Shown one piece after another: positions 16,165 through 26,044 of a DNA stretch of 48,969 nt; the stretch's first letter is position 1; the number at the start of each line of letters is the position of its first letter. The notes beneath the pieces are model-generated. The model searched no databases, was not told where the DNA came from, and worked only from the letters and a program-made list of their open reading frames with translations. The stretch lies in the NCBI GenBank assembly GCA_027313505.1, contig DAHVDN010000020.1:1-48969 (forward strand). Direction: 5' to 3'. The translations under genes and the position numbers were made by a program. This stretch comes from Candidatus Dormiibacterota bacterium. Its GTDB lineage: Bacteria; Chloroflexota; Dormibacteria; Aeolococcales; Bog-877.

Positions 16165-17886
16165 ATGCTTCAATTCGACGAGATCGCCAGCAGCTATGTC
16201 GAGGATAGTGCTCGGCTGGACCCGGTCGAGGCACTGACCCGCGGCGACCTACGGTACTCAGCTGAACTTACTGACTACTCGCCATCGGGGGAGGAGGCCC
16301 GGGCCGAGTGCGCGAGGCGTGCCGTCCATCGCGCTCTGGTGGAGAACGGCAGCGACTCAAGGCTGGCGCTAGGACGAACCGCGATGGTTGATCGGCTTCG
16401 GGTCATGGTGGACCTCTTCGACGCCGGCGAGTGGATGCGCGGCGTCAGCGTATTCGGTCCCCAGCTGCAGATCAGGAGCAGCTTCGACCTGATGAGGCAT
16501 GACGACGACTCCGATTGGACGCTGATAGCTCAGAAGATGGAGCTGGTGCCCAAGGCGATCGCGGGCTTCGAAGCATCGCTGAGACAGGGTATTCAGCGAC
16601 GATTCGTGGCCTCGCGCCGGCAGGCCCTAGTGTGTGCGGCCCAGACCCGGGCGTGGTCCGGGGCCGGCCCCGGCGCGGGCTTCTTCTCAGCGCTTGCGGC
16701 TCGTTACCCAGGCCATGACACAAAGTTGGGTGAAGGGCTGCTGGCCGGAGCGCGGCTGGCCGAGGCCGCCTACTGGGAGCTGACCGAGTTCCTGGAGAAG
16801 GATTACGGGCCTGCCGGAGCGCTGACGGATGGGGTGGGGTCGGAGCGCTATTCGCTAGCAGTACGCCAGGCCCTGGGGACCGAGCTTGTCCTCGATGAAG
16901 CCTATGCGTTCGGCTGGTCCGAGCTCTCCAGCGTCGAGCACGAGATGGAGCTCCTAGCAGAGCACATCGCTCCGGGTAAGGGGGTCGCAGGGACCGTGCG
17001 GTTGCTGGAGCACGACCCTGATCGAGCCGTCGATGGAGTGGCCAACTTCCTTGTCTGGAACCAGTCCTTCTTGGATAGAACCATGGCCGAGCTCAACGGG
17101 ACCCACTTCGACATTCCAGAACCGGTTCTCACGGTTGAGGCGATGATCGCTCCTCCCGGGGGCAGCCCCGCGATGTACTACACCCCTCCCGCCTCGGACT
17201 TCAGCAGGCCCGGCCGGACCTGGTATCCGACGCTCGGTAGGACTCGATTCCCGCTATGGAACGAGGTCTCCACCGCATACCACGAAGGGGTCCCCGGCCA
17301 TCACCTGCAGTTGGCCCAAACCTGCTACCTCGCGCCCGAGCTTCACCCCTTTCAAACCATGCTCGGAGCAGTCTCAGGACACGTGGAGGGCTGGGCACTC
17401 TATGCGGAGAGGCTAATGGGGGAGCTCGGGTATCTCGAGAACCCGGACTATGGATTCGGACTGCTCGCCTCGCAGGCAATGCGGGCGGCCCGCGTGGTCG
17501 TGGACACAGGACTCCATCTGGGCCTCAAACTGCCTCATGGACAGAGTTTCCACCCGGGAGAGCTGTGGACCTGGGAGTTGGCGGTGGAGTTCATGATGCG
17601 AAAGAGCCTTCGCTCACGAACGTTCTGCGCGGGCGAGGTGGACCGGTACTTGGGGGTGCCGGCGCAGGCCATCTCCTACAAGCTTGGCGAGAAGGTGTGG
17701 TTGGAGGCGAGGGACGCAGCGCGGAAGAATTGTGGCAGTAGCTTCGACCACAAGGAGTTTCACAGGCACGCGCTCGGGCTCGGATGTGTGGGCCTGGAGC
17801 AGCTTAGGCAAGAGATGGAGCGACTTGGGCCGGAGGACATGTCTCGGGCGGGTGTTGGTCGAAGGGCATCAGCGGGGTCGGCCTGA
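16165..17886 (+). CDS. DUF885 family metallopeptidase-like protein
   Basis: A 573-aa protein, the usual length for DUF885. The metal-site signature Y-H-E-G-V-P-G-H-H-L-Q places H373, E374, H379 and H380 in the HExxH-like arrangement of this family, followed by GHVEGWALYAERLMGELG, with Glu as a likely third ligand. Family members are putative zinc-dependent carboxypeptidase-like enzymes. There is no signal peptide, so it is probably cytosolic. GGAG lies 6 nt before the ATG. The next gene's ATG begins 1 nt after its stop, implying coupling. Confidence 0.9.
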   Translation: MLQFDEIASSYVEDSARLDPVEALTRGDLRYSAELTDYSPSGEEARAECARRAVHRALVENGSDSRLALGRTAMVDRLRVMVDLFDAGEWMRGVSVFGPQLQIRSSFDLMRHDDDSDWTLIAQKMELVPKAIAGFEASLRQGIQRRFVASRRQALVCAAQTRAWSGAGPGAGFFSALAARYPGHDTKLGEGLLAGARLAEAAYWELTEFLEKDYGPAGALTDGVGSERYSLAVRQALGTELVLDEAYAFGWSELSSVEHEMELLAEHIAPGKGVAGTVRLLEHDPDRAVDGVANFLVWNQSFLDRTMAELNGTHFDIPEPVLTVEAMIAPPGGSPAMYYTPPASDFSRPGRTWYPTLGRTRFPLWNEVSTAYHEGVPGHHLQLAQTCYLAPELHPFQTMLGAVSGHVEGWALYAERLMGELGYLENPDYGFGLLASQAMRAARVVVDTGLHLGLKLPHGQSFHPGELWTWELAVEFMMRKSLRSRTFCAGEVDRYLGVPAQAISYKLGEKVWLEARDAARKNCGSSFDHKEFHRHALGLGCVGLEQLRQEMERLGPEDMSRAGVGRRASAGSA

Positions 17887-17887
17887 G

Positions 17888-18340
17888 ATGCTGGAGTCGC
17901 CGGAGGTTGAGACCCTGATCCTGGCCAACCATGTGGAGGCTGTCAACGGACTCCTGTACATCTCTGGCGGCGGGTGGACCGATCACTGGCGTCCACAGCC
18001 TCCCGTGGGAAGCGCTCCGATACTCAGCCATCTGGGGGTGGCCGTGACCGTGGTTGTCCCCGCGAGCGCCCCTCCGGTTCCTCAGCAGCTCTCAGTCACC
18101 GTGGAGGATGACCAGGGACGACAGGTCGCGGGGATGCAGACGCAGCTGAACCAGGCACGTCCCCCCGGGCTGCCTCCGGGCCAGGCGCAGAGGATCGCAC
18201 TGGCACTCACCTTCAACCTCGTATTCCCCATGGCTGGGGAGTATCGGATCGTTGCCCGTTTGGGAATCTCCAGCCCCAGGGAGCTCCCGTTCCGAGTGCA
18301 CGATGTCGCCCCGGAGCTTTCCGCTCCTTCCCTCAACTGA
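17888..18340 (+). CDS. conserved hypothetical protein, DUF6941-like
   Basis: A 150-aa protein starting MLESPEVETLILANHVEAVNGLLYISGGGWTD. The opening plus later VEDDQGRQV and GEYRIVARL...LPFRV segments match the pattern of DUF6941, small beta-sandwich proteins of unknown function; the assignment is from pattern memory. The ATG lies 1 nt past the DUF885 stop without a Shine-Dalgarno of its own, consistent with reinitiation. It converges on zwf with 46 bp between. Confidence 0.65.
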   Translation: MLESPEVETLILANHVEAVNGLLYISGGGWTDHWRPQPPVGSAPILSHLGVAVTVVVPASAPPVPQQLSVTVEDDQGRQVAGMQTQLNQARPPGLPPGQAQRIALALTFNLVFPMAGEYRIVARLGISSPRELPFRVHDVAPELSAPSLN

Positions 18341-18386
18341 GGAGCAGCTCCCCTCGGCGGGAGCGTCCGATCTGGTGTCGGGACAG

Positions 18387-19832
18387 CTATTTCCCGGACA
18401 AAGGGGTAAGGTCGTCGCCAGGGTTCAGCCACCGGGAACGGCCCAGCCGTTCAACCAGTTCGTCGGCTCCTTCCGGCCCCCAGGAGCCGGGCGGGTACGA
18501 CTCTGGATGGCCATCCCTCTCCCAGGACTGGATCAGGTCGGCAACTATCTCCCAGCTCCGGTCGATCTCATCGCCGCTGGGGAAGACGGTGTGTACCCCC
18601 GAGAGCACCTCGGTGAGGACGTGCTCGTAGGCATCGGGGAGCTCGCTTCCCGACAGCGCTGAGTACTCCAGATTCATCCCCGCGGGGACCATCTCAAAGC
18701 GCGTCCCGGGGCGTTTGGCGCCAATTCGAAGAGTGATCCCTTCCTGCGGTTGAATTCGAATCTGGAGCAAGGTGGGGATCGGGCGCTGGCGGCGGCCATC
18801 CAGACGCAGCGATGGAGAGTCTCTAAAGCGGATGACCACCTGGGTGGTCCGGTGCCGGAGCGATTTGCCGGTGCGGATGAAAAAGGGCACTCCATCCCAC
18901 CGCCAATTCTCCACGCTCACCATCGCCGCCACGAAGGTCTCCCTACGGGAGCCGGAGCCGACGCCGTCCTCGGTCAGGTAACCACGGTATTGACCCCGGA
19001 CCGCCAGTTGTGGATCGATCGGGCGGACCGCCCGGAGCAGCTCGAGCTTCGACTTGCGGATGTCGTTTGCGTCAAAGGTGGTGGGTGGTTCCATCGCCAC
19101 CAAAGCCAGTAGCTGAAGAACGTGGTTCTGGACCATGTCCCTCACAGCACCCGACTGGTCGTAGTAGCCAGCGCGGCTGCCGATGCCATCGGTCTCCGCA
19201 GCCGTTATCTGCACGCTCTGAACTAGGTTGCGGTTCCAGATCGCCTCGAAGATCGCGTTGCTGAACCTCAGGGCCAGAACGTTCTGAACTGTGTCCTTGG
19301 CAAGGTAGTGGTCGATCCTGTAGATCTGGTCCTCGGTGAAGGCCTCCTGGAGCTGGTGGTTGAGTTCACGGGAGCTGGCCAGGTCATGACCGAACGGCTT
19401 CTCCACCACCACCCGGCGAGAGGAGTCGCCGCGGCGGTTTAGGCCCACCGAAGCCAGCCCGGCGAGGATCGGAGGGAAGACCGCAGGCGGCGTGGCGAGG
19501 TAGAAGACGACTTGGGAGGAGCCATCCTGAGAGGCCAGCAGCTGCGAGTACGCTCCCTGGTCGGAGTAGTCCAAGCGCACCCATTCGGAGGTCTCTCCCA
19601 GGTGCCGGGTCTTGGGGTCCGATGTCAGCTGGGCTCGAAAGGAGGCGTCGTCCATGTCGGACCGACCTACCCCAACCACCCGAACGCTGCCATTGACCTC
19701 CCCTCGTCCCATGGCAGCCTGGAGGGCTGGTAGGACCTTCCGGCGAGCCAGGTCGCCGGACGCGCCGAATACCACTAGTGTCGTGGTCTCCTTTGAGGGC
19801 ACGACTACATTGTGGCGGCCCTTAGCTTTCAT
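18387..19832 (-). CDS. zwf: glucose-6-phosphate 1-dehydrogenase
   Basis: A 481-aa enzyme. The nucleotide-binding motif is VVFGASGDLARRK (residues 20-32), EKPFGHDLASS follows, and the active-site signature RIDHYLAKDTVQN contains the substrate-binding Lys and catalytic His. C-terminal elements GVPFFIRTGKSL and AYEHVL fit. It oxidises glucose 6-phosphate to 6-phosphogluconolactone with reduction of NADP, the entry to the pentose phosphate pathway. I use ATG 19832; the frame is open 22 codons further, but those residues are not conserved. It is not accompanied by pgl, opcA or tal. It is divergent from the FAD oxidoreductase gene with 75 bp between. Confidence 0.95.
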   Translation of the reverse strand: MKAKGRHNVVVPSKETTTLVVFGASGDLARRKVLPALQAAMGRGEVNGSVRVVGVGRSDMDDASFRAQLTSDPKTRHLGETSEWVRLDYSDQGAYSQLLASQDGSSQVVFYLATPPAVFPPILAGLASVGLNRRGDSSRRVVVEKPFGHDLASSRELNHQLQEAFTEDQIYRIDHYLAKDTVQNVLALRFSNAIFEAIWNRNLVQSVQITAAETDGIGSRAGYYDQSGAVRDMVQNHVLQLLALVAMEPPTTFDANDIRKSKLELLRAVRPIDPQLAVRGQYRGYLTEDGVGSGSRRETFVAAMVSVENWRWDGVPFFIRTGKSLRHRTTQVVIRFRDSPSLRLDGRRQRPIPTLLQIRIQPQEGITLRIGAKRPGTRFEMVPAGMNLEYSALSGSELPDAYEHVLTEVLSGVHTVFPSGDEIDRSWEIVADLIQSWERDGHPESYPPGSWGPEGADELVERLGRSRWLNPGDDLTPLSGK

Positions 19833-19907
19833 GGCCCAGGCCAAATTGCTTCTTGGTCGAGAGAGCTGGGCGATGCCCCCAGCCGACTGCGCCTCCAACC
19901 TGAGACC

Positions 19908-21575
19908 ATGCCCGCCGAGATGAGTCCGAACACCCGGTCGTCACCGACGACGAAATATGACGCGATTGTGATTGGTGGGGGGCACAACGGCCTGGTCTGT
20001 GCCGCCTATCTGGCCCGATCGGGCCAGCGAGTGTTGGTTGTGGAGAAGCGCCAGAAGGTGGGAGGCGCCGCGGCCACCGAGGAGGTGTGGCCAGGGTTTC
20101 GAGTGTCGATCCTGTCCTACGTGGTCAGCTTGCTGAGGCCGGCGATCGTCTCCGAATTGCAGCTGGCAAGGTTTGGTTACCACGTCTATCCTCTGGATCC
20201 CGCCTACTTCATGCCCTTTCCGGACGGGAGGGGCTTGCTCTACTGGGAGGATCTCGATCGGGCACAGGCGGAGATCGGCAAATTCTCCGAGCACGATGCC
20301 CTCGCCTTGGCTGCCTACGATCGACAGATCGGGCGGCTGGTCGCTGTTGTCCGGCCGCTCCTGGACAGGATCCCTCCAAGCGTTCGGCCCAGATCCGCTG
20401 CGGAGATTGTGGATGCGCTGAGCCTGACCCGGCACCTCCTCCGGAACCGGGGCGAGATGTCTGCTCTGGTCGACATCATGACCATGTCAGTGGCGGATTA
20501 CCTTGACCAGTGGTTCGACGACGAGGCGGTCAAGGGGGCGCTGTGTCCCGGTGGTGTGATCGGCGCATGGGCTGGCCCTCGCTCGCCAGGGACGGCGTAT
20601 GTGCTTCTGCACCACCGAATAGGGGAGGTCGGGGGATACCGCGGGGGTTGGGGCTTCGTCCGCGGGGGCATGGGGCAGCTCTCGGAGATTCTCGCTATGG
20701 CAGCGGCAGCCCATGGGGCAGAAGTCAGGACGGACGCCGAGGTGACTTCAATCCAGACCTGCTGTGGAAGAGCGACCGGAGTAGTCCTTGCAGATGGGAC
20801 GGAGCTGAGAGCCACTCGAGTGATTTCGGGGATTCACCCCTCGACCACATTCCTTGGCCTGGTGGGGCGGACAGCGCTTCCCGAGGCTTTGCTGGTCGAG
20901 ATGGACAGGTACCGGAGCCGCAGCGGTTCTGCCAAGGTCAACCTGGCCCTAGCGGAGCTGCCGGACTTCCGGGCGATGCCCGGAAAGGCGCTGGGGCCAC
21001 AGCATCCTGAGTTCATAATCAACCCTTCGATCGATTACCTGGAGACCGCTTGGACGCAGGCCCAGGCGGGTTGCTGGAGCACTAGTCCGATGATGGACTG
21101 CGTCATACCAACCACCAAGGACTCGTCGCTGGCTCCGCCGGGCCGCCACATCTTGACCTGCTTTGTCCAGTACGCCCCCTACCGGCTGGCCGGCACGGAC
21201 TGGGGGGTGGAACGTGAGCGTTTGGGGGACAGAGTGGTCGAGCTCTTGGGCGACTATGCTCCCAACCTTCCCGGCTCTGTCCTACACCGGCAGGTGATCA
21301 CTCCACTTGACATGGAGAGGGACTTCGGGCTGGTGGGGGGCAACATCTTTCACGGTGAGATGTCCTTGGACCAGCTCTTTTTTCTCCGACCGGCTTCACA
21401 GGCGGGGAGCTACCGAACGCCCATCGCCGGGCTTTACCTATGTGGCTCCGGGACCCACCCTGGCGGTGGGGTAATGGGTGCGCCGGGCCGAAACGCCGCC
21501 AGGGTGATCATGGGCGACGCCCGCCGCCATGGAGTCAGGCGCCTGAGCGGGCCGGGAAGGGCTACTTCCAGCTGA
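19908..21575 (+). CDS. FAD-dependent oxidoreductase, phytoene-desaturase-like (COG1233)
   Basis: A 555-aa flavoprotein with the dinucleotide-binding motif DAIVIGGGHNGLVCAAYLARSG, then VVEKRQKVGGAAATEE, and the C-terminal FAD motif GLYLCGSGTHPGGGVMGAPGRNAARVI. This is the PYROXD2/CrtI-like superfamily. No carotenoid genes (crtB, crtE) are near, so I do not call it a phytoene desaturase. Start ATG 19908; ATG 19920 is equally possible. It is transcribed away from zwf. Confidence 0.87.
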   Translation: MPAEMSPNTRSSPTTKYDAIVIGGGHNGLVCAAYLARSGQRVLVVEKRQKVGGAAATEEVWPGFRVSILSYVVSLLRPAIVSELQLARFGYHVYPLDPAYFMPFPDGRGLLYWEDLDRAQAEIGKFSEHDALALAAYDRQIGRLVAVVRPLLDRIPPSVRPRSAAEIVDALSLTRHLLRNRGEMSALVDIMTMSVADYLDQWFDDEAVKGALCPGGVIGAWAGPRSPGTAYVLLHHRIGEVGGYRGGWGFVRGGMGQLSEILAMAAAAHGAEVRTDAEVTSIQTCCGRATGVVLADGTELRATRVISGIHPSTTFLGLVGRTALPEALLVEMDRYRSRSGSAKVNLALAELPDFRAMPGKALGPQHPEFIINPSIDYLETAWTQAQAGCWSTSPMMDCVIPTTKDSSLAPPGRHILTCFVQYAPYRLAGTDWGVERERLGDRVVELLGDYAPNLPGSVLHRQVITPLDMERDFGLVGGNIFHGEMSLDQLFFLRPASQAGSYRTPIAGLYLCGSGTHPGGGVMGAPGRNAARVIMGDARRHGVRRLSGPGRATSS

Positions 21576-21704
21576 GCACTCTCGACCCAGCTGGCAATCT
21601 GCCCGGTCTCATTCCCCTCAACTTCGCAGCCACCGCCGGCTGACCCATCCTGTCCCGGGTCTCGACTCCTGGGACCCATTGGAAACTCGTGCCTTTGGTG
21701 TACC

Positions 21705-21710
21705 TAGACT
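21705..21710 (+). promoter_or_regulatory. -10 element TAGACT, leaderless-type promoter
   Basis: TAGACT is followed by 6 nt and the GTG at 21717, with no Shine-Dalgarno. TTGGAA at 21679-21684 is a possible -35, but with a long 20-nt spacer. Confidence 0.4.
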
Positions 21711-21716
21711 GGACCG

Positions 21717-22697
21717 GTGGAGACCCTGAGTCTCGGTACGTCTGGGCTTCTCACCTCCAGGCTGGGGTTCGGTTTGGCTGCGGTGGGCCGGCCCTCCTAC
21801 ATCAACCTCGGCCGGCCTCTCGACCTCGGCTCGGACAGGCGGCCGGAGATCCTGCGTGCGCTCGCCCATCGGCTCTTGGACGTCGCATATGCGGGCGGGG
21901 TCCGCTACTTCGATGCCGCCCGTTCCTACGGCCGTGCGGAGGAGTATCTGGCGAGTTGGTTGGCGTCGCGCCAGCCGATGCCCGATCCGGTCACCTGTGG
22001 GTCGAAGTGGGGATACACTTACGTCGGGAACTGGAGCATGAACCCGTCACTTCACGAGGTCAAGGATCACTCTCTTGCCGCACTGAGGCGGCAATTTCGG
22101 GAGAGTTCCTCAATTCTGGGGGCGACGCTACAGCTGTATCAGGTGCACTCCGCGACCTTGGAGAGTGGCGTCCTGACCGACAGTCAAGTCCTCCGCGAGC
22201 TGCTGCGTCTACGCCAGGAGGGCCTCTCAATCGGGCTGACCGTCAGCGGTTTGCGTCAGAGCGAGGTAATTCATAAAGCGCTGGCCATCAGAGTGGACGG
22301 CTTCAACCCCTTCTCCACTGTCCAAGCAACCTGGAACCTGTTGGAGCCTTCCGTCGGAGAGGCGCTGGAGGCGGCCCACGAGGCTGGGTGGGGGGTGTTG
22401 GTCAAGGAGGCGCTGGCCAACGGTCGGCTGCTGCAAATTCAGAACCCGAGGCTCGAGCCCCTTCTTGACCTCGCCAGAAGGCGGTCGGTGGGACCCGATG
22501 TCGTGGCGCTGGCCGCAGCACTGGCCCAGCCGTTCGTCGACACAGTGCTCTTGGGTTCAGTAACCCCCGCTCAGCTTCGGAGCAACCTGAAAGCGATTGA
22601 GGTAGCTCTGACAGTGGATGACCTCCTGGCGATGGCTGAGTTGAAGCAGTCGCCGGAGAGCTACTGGGAGGACCGAGGTCGGCTCAGTTGGAGCTGA
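21717..22697 (+). CDS. aldo/keto reductase
   Basis: A 326-aa (alpha/beta)8 oxidoreductase. The catalytic tetrad is visible as D66 (YFDAARSYG), Y71, K97 (GSKWGY) and H144 (QVHSAT). C-terminal NADPH-binding elements include VDTVLLGSVTPAQLRSNL. Overall it resembles the D-threo-aldose 1-dehydrogenase/YajO-like branch. Translation from GTG 21717 is supported by the leaderless-type -10 element. Its 3' end overlaps the convergent glycosidase by 14 bp. Confidence 0.88.
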   Translation: METLSLGTSGLLTSRLGFGLAAVGRPSYINLGRPLDLGSDRRPEILRALAHRLLDVAYAGGVRYFDAARSYGRAEEYLASWLASRQPMPDPVTCGSKWGYTYVGNWSMNPSLHEVKDHSLAALRRQFRESSSILGATLQLYQVHSATLESGVLTDSQVLRELLRLRQEGLSIGLTVSGLRQSEVIHKALAIRVDGFNPFSTVQATWNLLEPSVGEALEAAHEAGWGVLVKEALANGRLLQIQNPRLEPLLDLARRRSVGPDVVALAAALAQPFVDTVLLGSVTPAQLRSNLKAIEVALTVDDLLAMAELKQSPESYWEDRGRLSWS

Positions 22698-25065
22698 GGG
22701 GGGATGCCTCGGCCGGCGCCGACTTCGCTGTCCCGCGGCGGGGCCCAGAGCGAGGAGCTTCACGAGATGCCCTGGTTCCGCCTCTCGAAGCCCCCGCCTC
22801 CTGGTGCAGATCCGTACCCGAGGGTCGACCTCGGGGTGCCGGACCGAACTTGACCAGGTAGCGATCACCAGCAGTTGCAGTGAAGACAAGCCCGTTACCC
22901 AGGCGCCGGTATCCCACCCTCCGGCCACCTGGTCCCTCGACCCACACAGCGACGGCTGACCCCACGCCGGGGACCGCAACTTGGGTTGTCATGGCGCTGA
23001 CCACGGTGACCCTGGTCAGGGCGTCGCGGGGGCCGTAGCCGTAAAGCGCCAGCGCGCGTGAGCTGGCAAGGGTGGCCGCAGTCAGCCGCCCCCCGACGTG
23101 GTAGATCCACTGGCCGCTGGCGAGCAGCGAAGCCTGCCCCTGACCCCTCGCCTGGCCCAGGGTGAGGACCGCTCCCAGCGCCTTGGCCAGTGACCCGCTT
23201 ATGGGGGCGCCGCCCGCCCACTTTGTCGCGTAGTACAGGGCGGGAACTCCGAAGACGGCGCTCTGCACGGTGTGGGCGACCGCCTGGGTCTGGTTCAAAT
23301 GCCACCCGTCACCGTCGATCAGGCTGGTGGGGTCCACGGCTGCCACGATGCCCGCTCGGTAGCTCCAGGTGGACGCCATGGCGGCGTCGTAGAGACGCAG
23401 GGTGTCTTCGGTCCCGCCGAACTGAGGGGCGACCGCACTGCCGTCGATCAGCGCTCCAGGCTGAGTGGCCCACGCGGAGTGAGAGAGCAGTGTCATATAG
23501 CGAAGAAGCAGCGCTGCGCCGATGCCGAGCTGGGGCCTTGCCAGCTGCTCCTGGGTGGGGTTGGGAACTAGGAATCCCCAGTCAAGCTTCAGTCCATTCG
23601 CGCCGAGTTGCCCTGGACCGGACCCCAGCAGATCGGCCATCTGGGTTGCCATCTGCCCCTGAAATCCCGGGGCGGTGGGGTCCGCCAGAGTGTGCACCCC
23701 GGAAGGATGCTGCTGCTTCCACAGGGGCCACCACAGGATCACCTTGAGGCCCTGCGAATGAAGCGTCTGAATGAGCGCTCTCATTCCGGTCACACCTCCG
23801 AAGCGAGCGCTGGGAGTCGGATACCCGAGCTGCGCCTGCCATTGGGCGTCGATTATCACCGTGAAGTGCCTGATTCCGAACCGCTGACGCCAGCTGTTCA
23901 CAAAGGAGGACACCCAGCTCGCCGTGTACTTAGGAGAGGTACGCGCCGCACCACCCACCAGTTGCTGGCCCCAGGTGTCGACCATCGGCCACGCCCACCA
24001 GGAGGGGCGCTTTCCGGGGGGGGCGGCAACCGGCGCCTGGCCCAGTTGTGAGAGCGAGGTGTGGTACGCGAGCAGACCGGCCGCGGTGCTGTCTCCAAAG
24101 GTGACGACGAAAGACGGGAAGCTCAACCACTTACCGCTCGCTCCTCCACCAGGGACTGCCTGGGGCGGCGCGATTCCGCCTCCCGCACCCACATCCTTAA
24201 TCGCCGAGAGTTCGCTGAGCGGGTAGTTGACCGCGATCGCTCCCTGTGCGGTCAGGGACAGGGAGGTCGCATTGGGTACCTGAACCAATCCCACGCCAGT
24301 CCAACCCCTGGCCTCTTGGAACAGGAGGTCGAAAGGAGCCGGGGCGAAGGGCGCAGTGTGGTAGGGGTGGTGCACACCCAAGAAGGTGGTAGGTGTCGGC
24401 TCAATGGTGGCCGGCACGGGATCCGGGCTGAAGGCGCGATCCAACCATGCCGTGGGCAGCCCGTGGGGTCCATTGCTGAAGAAGGTTGCACCCACGAAGT
24501 GGTCTGAACCCATCTCACTGCTGAACGAGACGGTGAAGAAGCTGGGGTAGCCGATGAGCACCGCCTTCTCGAAAAGTTGCCCGGTCCGATCAAAGATGAA
24601 CAGAGTGAGGATGGAGCGGTCGGTGGTCGCGGCGAAGTGGGTACCCGGGGGCAGTTGGGTTCGGCCCACCAAGGTGGTCAGAGGCATTGTGTACTTGCCC
24701 TGAGGCGACTGCACCGAGACTTCCCCGGTAGCTCTGTCCAGCAACAAGGTGTAGCCCAGCTCCTGGAGGGCCAGCGGGTCGGTGGCCACGGTGGGCCAGG
24801 TCCAAACGTCGGTCAACATGGAGGTTGCCAGGCTCGAGTACTGGTGGGCCAGCGGAGGCCCCGAGCTATCTCGGGACACCCACACCTCTCCAGCGGTCGC
24901 CACCCCAACCAGCAGGAGAGCGGCGATCAGGAGGCGAGGTCGTCCCCATCTGGACCTCTTAGCGAAGGACGCTGTGGTGGGTACTGGCGTCTGCCCGTCA
25001 GGAATTGGCACGTCGTCTACCGATGGGACCATCAGCTCCAGCATGGGGCCTCGGAGATAAGGCAC
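22684..25065 (-). CDS. membrane-anchored glycoside hydrolase, GH31/GH36-like
   Basis: A 793-aa protein with a cytoplasmic N-terminus, one transmembrane/signal-anchor segment at about residues 44-59 (LLIAALLLVGVATAGE), an all-beta N-domain, a TIM-barrel segment (SWWAWPMVDTWG, FTVIIDAQWQ, GLKVILWWPLWK), and the catalytic-site motif G-L-K-L-D-W-G with Asp495 as likely nucleophile. A C-terminal beta domain and an Arg/Gly/Ser-rich tail of about 60 residues follow. Clan GH-D (alpha-galactosidase and alpha-glucosidase type) fits best; the sugar cannot be stated. GTG 25065 is the longest start; ATG 25044 with GAGG upstream is an alternative. It probably acts outside the membrane. Confidence 0.8.
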   Translation of the reverse strand: MPYLRGPMLELMVPSVDDVPIPDGQTPVPTTASFAKRSRWGRPRLLIAALLLVGVATAGEVWVSRDSSGPPLAHQYSSLATSMLTDVWTWPTVATDPLALQELGYTLLLDRATGEVSVQSPQGKYTMPLTTLVGRTQLPPGTHFAATTDRSILTLFIFDRTGQLFEKAVLIGYPSFFTVSFSSEMGSDHFVGATFFSNGPHGLPTAWLDRAFSPDPVPATIEPTPTTFLGVHHPYHTAPFAPAPFDLLFQEARGWTGVGLVQVPNATSLSLTAQGAIAVNYPLSELSAIKDVGAGGGIAPPQAVPGGGASGKWLSFPSFVVTFGDSTAAGLLAYHTSLSQLGQAPVAAPPGKRPSWWAWPMVDTWGQQLVGGAARTSPKYTASWVSSFVNSWRQRFGIRHFTVIIDAQWQAQLGYPTPSARFGGVTGMRALIQTLHSQGLKVILWWPLWKQQHPSGVHTLADPTAPGFQGQMATQMADLLGSGPGQLGANGLKLDWGFLVPNPTQEQLARPQLGIGAALLLRYMTLLSHSAWATQPGALIDGSAVAPQFGGTEDTLRLYDAAMASTWSYRAGIVAAVDPTSLIDGDGWHLNQTQAVAHTVQSAVFGVPALYYATKWAGGAPISGSLAKALGAVLTLGQARGQGQASLLASGQWIYHVGGRLTAATLASSRALALYGYGPRDALTRVTVVSAMTTQVAVPGVGSAVAVWVEGPGGRRVGYRRLGNGLVFTATAGDRYLVKFGPAPRGRPSGTDLHQEAGASRGGTRASREAPRSGPRRGTAKSAPAEASPLSSN

Positions 25066-25137
25066 GATTAACGGAAACGCACCAGTTCTCCCATGGACAG
25101 CACCGCTTTGTCCCTAGCTTCCGCATCGCTGGCTCTC

Positions 25138-25752
25138 CTATCGAGACTCCTGGGACGGACTCTGTGCCTGGCTGGCCCAGAGCAGGACCGCTGAGTCGGG
25201 GACCTCGGATCCGTCACTGTGAATACGTTCGACCCGTTCCAAACGTTCCACCTGTAGCCCGACTGGGGTGACGTGCCGGAGCAGATCCTCGGTGTAGAGC
25301 AGTTCGGGATCCGGGGGCCCATGCTTGCCAAGGTCATCTCGATGGTGACCGATGACGAAAAGATGTCCTCCCAGGCGGAGCCCCTCTGCCGCGCCGGCCA
25401 GGATCTGTCCCAGCGCCTTCGAGCCGGGGTGGAGATTGGCTACCACGGCAAGGTCAAAGGCCCCTCTCGCGACCTGGTACTCGAGCAGGTCGGCAACCAC
25501 CAGACTCAGCCTCACCCCGGCCGCGGCAGCACGCTCCGCAGCCTGCTTGAGTCCCACCGTCGAGCTGTCCACTCCGGTCACCTCGAAGCCATGGGAGGCG
25601 AGCCAGATGGCGTTCCGCCCCGGGCCGCATCCCAGGTCGATCGCTGTCCCGTGGGCAAGCTCCTTGGTCAACTCCACCAACAGCGGGTCCGGCTCGGCGC
25701 TCCAAACCCGCTCGGAGAAGCGGCGGTCCCATGGTCCCCTTCGCCCGCTCAT
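25138..25752 (-). CDS. class I SAM-dependent methyltransferase
   Basis: A 204-aa methyltransferase with motif I IDLGCGPGRNAIWLASHG (residues 38-55), VTGVDSS (motif Post I) and VVADLLEY (motif II). It resembles the TehB/thiopurine-methyltransferase-like group. The start ATG 25752 is set by GGGAG 5 nt upstream; the longer open frame upstream is not conserved sequence. It lies 72 bp downstream of the glycosidase start on the same strand, so it is transcribed first if they share an mRNA. Substrate unknown. Confidence 0.88.
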   Translation of the reverse strand: MSGRRGPWDRRFSERVWSAEPDPLLVELTKELAHGTAIDLGCGPGRNAIWLASHGFEVTGVDSSTVGLKQAAERAAAAGVRLSLVVADLLEYQVARGAFDLAVVANLHPGSKALGQILAGAAEGLRLGGHLFVIGHHRDDLGKHGPPDPELLYTEDLLRHVTPVGLQVERLERVERIHSDGSEVPDSAVLLWASQAQSPSQESR

Positions 25753-26044
25753 GCAATCTCCCGGATGGGTCGCTGGCCGTGCTGGACTGGCGTGCCTCCG
25801 CCTGATCTTTACACCTGCCAGACAACGACTGGCCTTGGTGAGTTCCACCCAGACGTCATATGGGGTGTTGGTCGTCTCTTGAAACGCCGCTAAAGCAGAG
25901 TCTCGTCCCCCACACGGGGAGCTCACCCGAGCCCGGGGCGATAGGTGGAAGTGTCGGCGAGCTACCGCGGGTGGCGACCGGTCGGCGGGGTCCTCCTCCA
26001 CCCCTCCTCTCGGGGCTGGTCGCTCGAAACCGGTACCCTGCTGC

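Noticed and set aside
19908-21575. Phytoene desaturase of a carotenoid pathway
   Set aside because: The fold is shared, but no crtB, crtE or crtY gene is near and PYROXD2-type oxidoreductases look the same at this level.
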